Assembly: GCA_009746045.1 (NCBI GenBank)
Contig: RPFO01000231.1
Span: 665,388-711,387, forward strand
Source of the DNA: Mesostigma viride
Lineage: Eukaryota; Streptophyta; Mesostigmatophyceae; Mesostigmatales; Mesostigmataceae
Length of the DNA stretch: 46,000 bases
Direction of reading: 5' to 3'
Shown here piece by piece: positions 42,375 to 46,000 of this stretch. Made by a program: the position numbers and the translations under genes. The first letter of the stretch is position 1; each line of letters starts with the position of its first letter. Below the pieces are notes generated by a model. That model was not told where the DNA came from. It saw only the letters and a list, made by a program, of their open reading frames with translations, and made no database searches.

Positions 42375-42600
42375 CTCGGTTTGTACTTGGTTTATTTCCA
42401 GATGTTTCGGGGGGGTCGGACTTTGGGTGGTTTCGTACTTTGTTAACTTCCAGATGTTTGTGGGGGGGCGGTCTTTGGGTGGTTTCGTACTTGGTTTGTC
42501 CTTGGTTGATTTCCAGCGGTCTCTGGGGGGTCGATCTTTGGGTGGTTTGGTGCTTAGTTGGTACTTGGTTGATTTCCAGAGGTCTCTGGGGGTTCCATCA
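42375..42600. repeat. Degenerate minisatellite, about 55-60 bp, four units
   Basis: Units combine gtacttggtt, gatttccag, a G-run and tctttgggtggtttcgtac. Confidence 0.9.
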
Positions 42601-42774
42601 AAGGGCATGGGTGGTTGACTGAAGGTCAATGGTCATCAAAACGTTATGAGACTAGAATTGTTTGGCTGGGTATCCCAGGAAGGGGGCGGCTCTTACCAGC
42701 CAAGCTGAGAGGCCTATTCCGTCCAGGTTAGCTGCTTAGGGTATGTGGTTAAGATAGTCTGATGATGCACGCTT

Positions 42775-42845
42775 ATTTATAGGATTGTAGGATTACTCTA
42801 TTACGCGTTTATTTATAGGATTGTAGGATTACTCTATCTTTGCAG
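42775..42845. repeat. About 35-bp duplication
   Basis: cgtttatttataggattgta plus ggattactctat occurs twice in tandem. Confidence 0.9.
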
Positions 42846-43115
42846 TCGGATGTTTATTGTGATGACGATGATTTTGTGCTAGTATCAAGAAAGATGCCAC
42901 TAAGTAAGACACGGTATTTGTATCGTCCCAAAGTTACTACTACTATATAATTAATTAAAGTTACTATGTAAGGGTCATCATTTATCCCTATTTCACTACT
43001 ACTAAGTGCCTTGTGCATCTTCCTGCTTGGCCATTTCTGCTGGCACCTGTCATCCACACTATGGCGTCCAATAATGTTGCACCGCAGCGAGGTTGGGCGA
43101 CACAGCATCGACATC

Positions 43116-43355
43116 ATGTGCCAGGGCGGGTCGACCGCGGCGGAGGCAGACCCACCAGGGATGGCCTCGCCGCGCCAGCTGTCGGGCCCCGTCCCCGGCG
43201 AGGATCTAGAGCGTTTCGTGAAGATCTGCAACGAGCTGGCGGAACTAGAGGCGGGAATGAATGGGTTCCGGGAAGCGACCGCGCAGCTGGAATCTCAGAA
43301 CGCACGGGTGGCTGGCCTGGCCCGGCGCCTGGAGTTGACGAAGGCTAAGGCCTCG
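43116..43355 (+). CDS. Coiled-coil gene, first recognised exon
   Basis: MCQGGSTAAEADPPGM then a charged helix to KAKAS; donor gtatgc. 5' limit approximate. Confidence 0.6.
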
Positions 43356-43418
43356 GTATGCTCTCTTTCCCTCTCTCTATGTATATATGTGTCTTTCTCT
43401 CTCCCTCCCTCTCCCTCC

Positions 43419-43490
<72 letters not shown>

Positions 43491-43556
43491 TCTCTCCCTC
43501 TCTCTCCCTCTCTCTCCCTCTCCCTCCCTCTCTGTCTCTCTCTCCCTCTCTCTCTG

Positions 43557-43618
<62 letters not shown>

Positions 43619-45434
43619 GCCCCCCCCCCCCCTCCCCCCCCTCTCCCCCCCCCTCTCTCTCTCCTCCCTCTCACGCTCTCTATCTATCTCACACACACAC
43701 TCTCTCTTCTCTCTCTCTCTGTGATATGGTGTGTATGGTGGTATGTTAGCACTAGTTGTGTTAATAGTAGTGGTAGTAGTATTTGTTGTAGTAGCAGTAT
43801 TCGCTGTTGTTGTCCTCGGCCGCGGCCGCGTCGGCATCGGCATCGGCGTCCTCGTTGGCGTCCTCATCGGCGTCGGCGTCGTTACTGTTTTTGTAGCAGT
43901 AATGGCAGAACTTTGACCGCGTAATACCGGCACTAGTATCCATAGCAGCCACCACGCTAACGGTTGTGGTTGTGACAAGCAACAGCGGCAGAAGTTGTGG
44001 TAATAGCATTCATTGACACTAGTAATGGGGCCTTTCCAGCCACTTTCTCAGCCATCCGCTCATCCACTCGTCCACTGGTCAACTCATCCACCCATTTATG
44101 ATTACATCCCTTCCTTCCCTCCCCCGATCACGCATCCCCCCAAGGCAGGCCGTCAACCAGAAACCCACGCCCACGGTCGACGCCCGCGCCCGCGCCCGCC
44201 AGCGGCTGCAAGGACAGCTCAAGGGGTCCCACCTGCCCCCCTCCATGCCCAGCCTGCGTAGCCTAGGGAGCTCATCCAATCTCTCGGACGGCGCCACAGC
44301 CTTCTCCCGCGGCCGCACGCGCAGCCTTCCCAACCTGCTGGAGAGCGACCTGGACGTCTCGTGGCGCAAAGACAAGCTGATCATCGACAGCAGTGGGCAC
44401 AGTTTCGTAACGTCTGAGAGGGGCAAGCCGGTGCGGCGGCCGAGCATGATCCGGAAGTCGATCAACACGATCAAGAGCAGCTTTGCGGGGTTGCTCCCGG
44501 GAAAAGCGCGCAAGGGGCAGGGGACGAAAGAGGGGGTCCCATCCGATCCATCGTCGTGCCCCGCGCAGGTGTGTAGGCTTCCAAAGCAGCTGATGGCAAT
44601 TTGTTGTCCTTTCGAGGGCAGCGGACGTACGCGTGCCGTGTCAAGAGCAGCTGGTGATGGTGCATTGTCTCTAGAAGGAAATATTATTGACAGAGGCAGT
44701 GTATTAATTAATAGACACATGACTGCGGAGGGCAGTGGATGATTGGGCTAATTCTGAATACGCTGCAGGCGTATGTTACTGAAGGCAAGTGGCTGGGGGG
44801 ATGATGTAATGGCAAAAGGGCTTTGTACGTTGCATTTTCACTGAGGGGAGGCCCGCGTCTGGAGGGGAAGGATTGTGAGGAGTGAAGTTGTGTGGAGAGT
44901 GATGTGTATTGTCTCTACGATTGGCTACTACCGCTGGCTTGCGATAATGTCGCCAGGCAGGGGGATTGCAAGGGTGCCATGCTTCTATGGGGGTAGGGAT
45001 AACTTGTTCTTTCTCTCATATACTTGTACGAACTTTTTTCCTTGTGGTTTGATCGCGATTTTGACCATGGATTTCGGCTGATTGCGCAGGAAATGGGCGC
45101 GGCTGGGCCCAAGGCTCCCTCCCCACCCCCCGACACGGAGCCCCCCCGGCGCTACTCGGCCCCTTCCAATGAGGCAATGGCCCACCTCTCCGTGTCCCCG
45201 TCCTCGACCACGCTTGGCCAGATGGAGAAAGAGCTGGCCGATGCCAAGGTGGAGCAGACTCGGCTGCAAGTCCAGGTGTCCCGGCTGGCGTCGCTTCGGC
45301 AGCAGTACGACAGCCTGCTCGAGCGCGTTTTCTGTGGGTGGGAGGGGAAGGGCCCCGGGGACGAGCGTGAGAAGGAGATGGCCGTGCGGTGCCGCGCGCT
45401 GGCGATGCTGTTGAAGAGGGAGGCGGCCAACGAG
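43116..45434 (+). CDS. Unrecognised coiled-coil protein, probably 3'-partial
   Basis: Exons 43116-43355, 44149-44568 and 45090-45434, all phase 0, together about 335 codons. The first and third exons have heptad-like charged helices (ERFVKICNELAELEAGMN; QMEKELADAKVEQTRLQVQ). The middle is Ser/Arg-rich and probably disordered (SLRSLGSSSNLSDG, GRTRSLPNLLESD). There are no membrane segments or catalytic motifs. The start is uncertain: ATG 43161 is in frame, and the first exon could instead begin at an acceptor near 43085 or 43104. The donor at 45435 implies further exons past the window. A scaffold or cytoskeletal role is a guess from the coiled coils alone. Confidence 0.65.
43378..43720. repeat. 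CT/CCCTCT microsatellite
   Basis: Long CT tract with CTAT and C-run blocks, in the first intron. Open frames across it are artefacts. Confidence 0.95.
43821..43884. repeat. GGCGTC/GGCATC hexamer repeat
   Basis: Imperfect repeat, complement coding Asp-Ala runs; no support for translation. Confidence 0.7.
44149..44568 (+). CDS. Coiled-coil gene, second exon (Ser/Arg-rich)
   Basis: 140 codons, acceptor aaggcag, donor gtgtgt. Contains RPSMIRKSINTIKSSFAGLL, a basic amphipathic stretch. Confidence 0.75.
45090..45434 (+). CDS. Coiled-coil gene, third exon
   Basis: 115 codons, acceptor gcgcag, donor gtgcgc. Pro-rich start, then a helix ending YDSLLERVF and AMLLKREAANE. Confidence 0.75.
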
Positions 45435-46000
45435 GTGCGCTCTTGTTCCTCCTGTCGCCAATCTTGTTCCTTTGGCCCCCATGTTCTTCCCCCCCTCCTC
45501 CTCCCCCAAATATTCTTTTGCCCCCCCTTCCCCATGCTGTTCTTTGCTCCCTTCCCGCCCCCCCCATGTTGTTCCGGTTTCTGTTTTCTTCCCCATGTTT
45601 GTCGCCTCCTTCGCGTGTGGCTGTTCTGTTCTCGCCGCCTGGGGGTGCGCTAGTCAGTTTGCCGGGCGTCACTCGTGTCTTCTCCCTCTGTCGTCTCTTC
45701 TCCCAATTTTTTTCTTCCTCTGTCGCCTCCGCCGGGCTTCTCTGTGTCATCGTTCGGGTCGTCAACATCGTCGGCGACAGCAGCAGGAGGAAAAGAGTGA
45801 CACCGCGCATCCTTTCCTACATACTTCTACAACTTGTTCGTCGTCAAAGTAGATTTTGTTGCAGTAATACTTCCAAATAATTGTAATGCACCTTGACAAA
45901 CCGTCCAAGCCCGTTAGGTATCTAAGCCTCTTACTTCACTAACTTAACTATCTTCCTGAACTTCTTGTTAACTTCCTTATCCTCCATCGTTAGTTATCTA
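45435..46000. other. Pyrimidine-rich intron start
   Basis: C/T-rich sequence with no supported exon before the window ends. Confidence 0.5.

Overview
The window is nuclear DNA of a eukaryote. It has GC-rich coding exons split by AT-richer GT-AG introns, very abundant micro- and minisatellites, LINE remnants and a hAT-type DNA element. There are no bacterial-style operons. A green alga (Chlorophyta) is the best guess, on base composition, a TGTAA motif after one stop codon and CCCTAAA-type telomere-like repeats. That assignment is weak and no species can be named.

Four protein-coding genes can be built exon by exon with consistent intron phases. (1) 416-14002, plus strand: a very large, probably extracellular protein whose 5' end lies outside the window. 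Eight short exons are followed by one uninterrupted 5.1-kb exon carrying about eight HYR domains, a PKD-like domain and a C-terminal module. (2) 16540-24264, minus strand: a five-exon JmjC-domain protein of 433 aa with an intact HxD...H iron triad. (3) 25262-33890, plus strand: a complete nine-exon Maf/ASMTL-type nucleotide pyrophosphatase of 228 aa. Genes 2 and 3 are divergent and share a 1-kb intergenic region. (4) About 43116-45434, plus strand: an unrecognised coiled-coil protein that probably continues past the window.

Between genes 3 and 4 (34.4-40.2 kb) lies a nest of decayed LINE material: a reverse-transcriptase pseudogene, at least two ORF1-only elements that share a 3' tail, and orphan 3' tails in both orientations. 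A 970-bp non-autonomous hAT element with a perfect 8-bp target-site duplication sits in the last intron of the JmjC gene.

The most unusual pattern is that exon edges are echoed. Nearly every intron I could check, and the flanks of two stop codons, hold one to several decayed copies of the adjacent exon's terminal 20-60 bp, usually with the splice site included. The copies are within about 50-500 bp of the real edge. This occurs in at least three independent genes on both strands, so it looks like a property of the genome. Local tandem duplication followed by decay, with only the true exon kept by selection, is the simplest explanation. It would lengthen introns and leave decoy splice sites.
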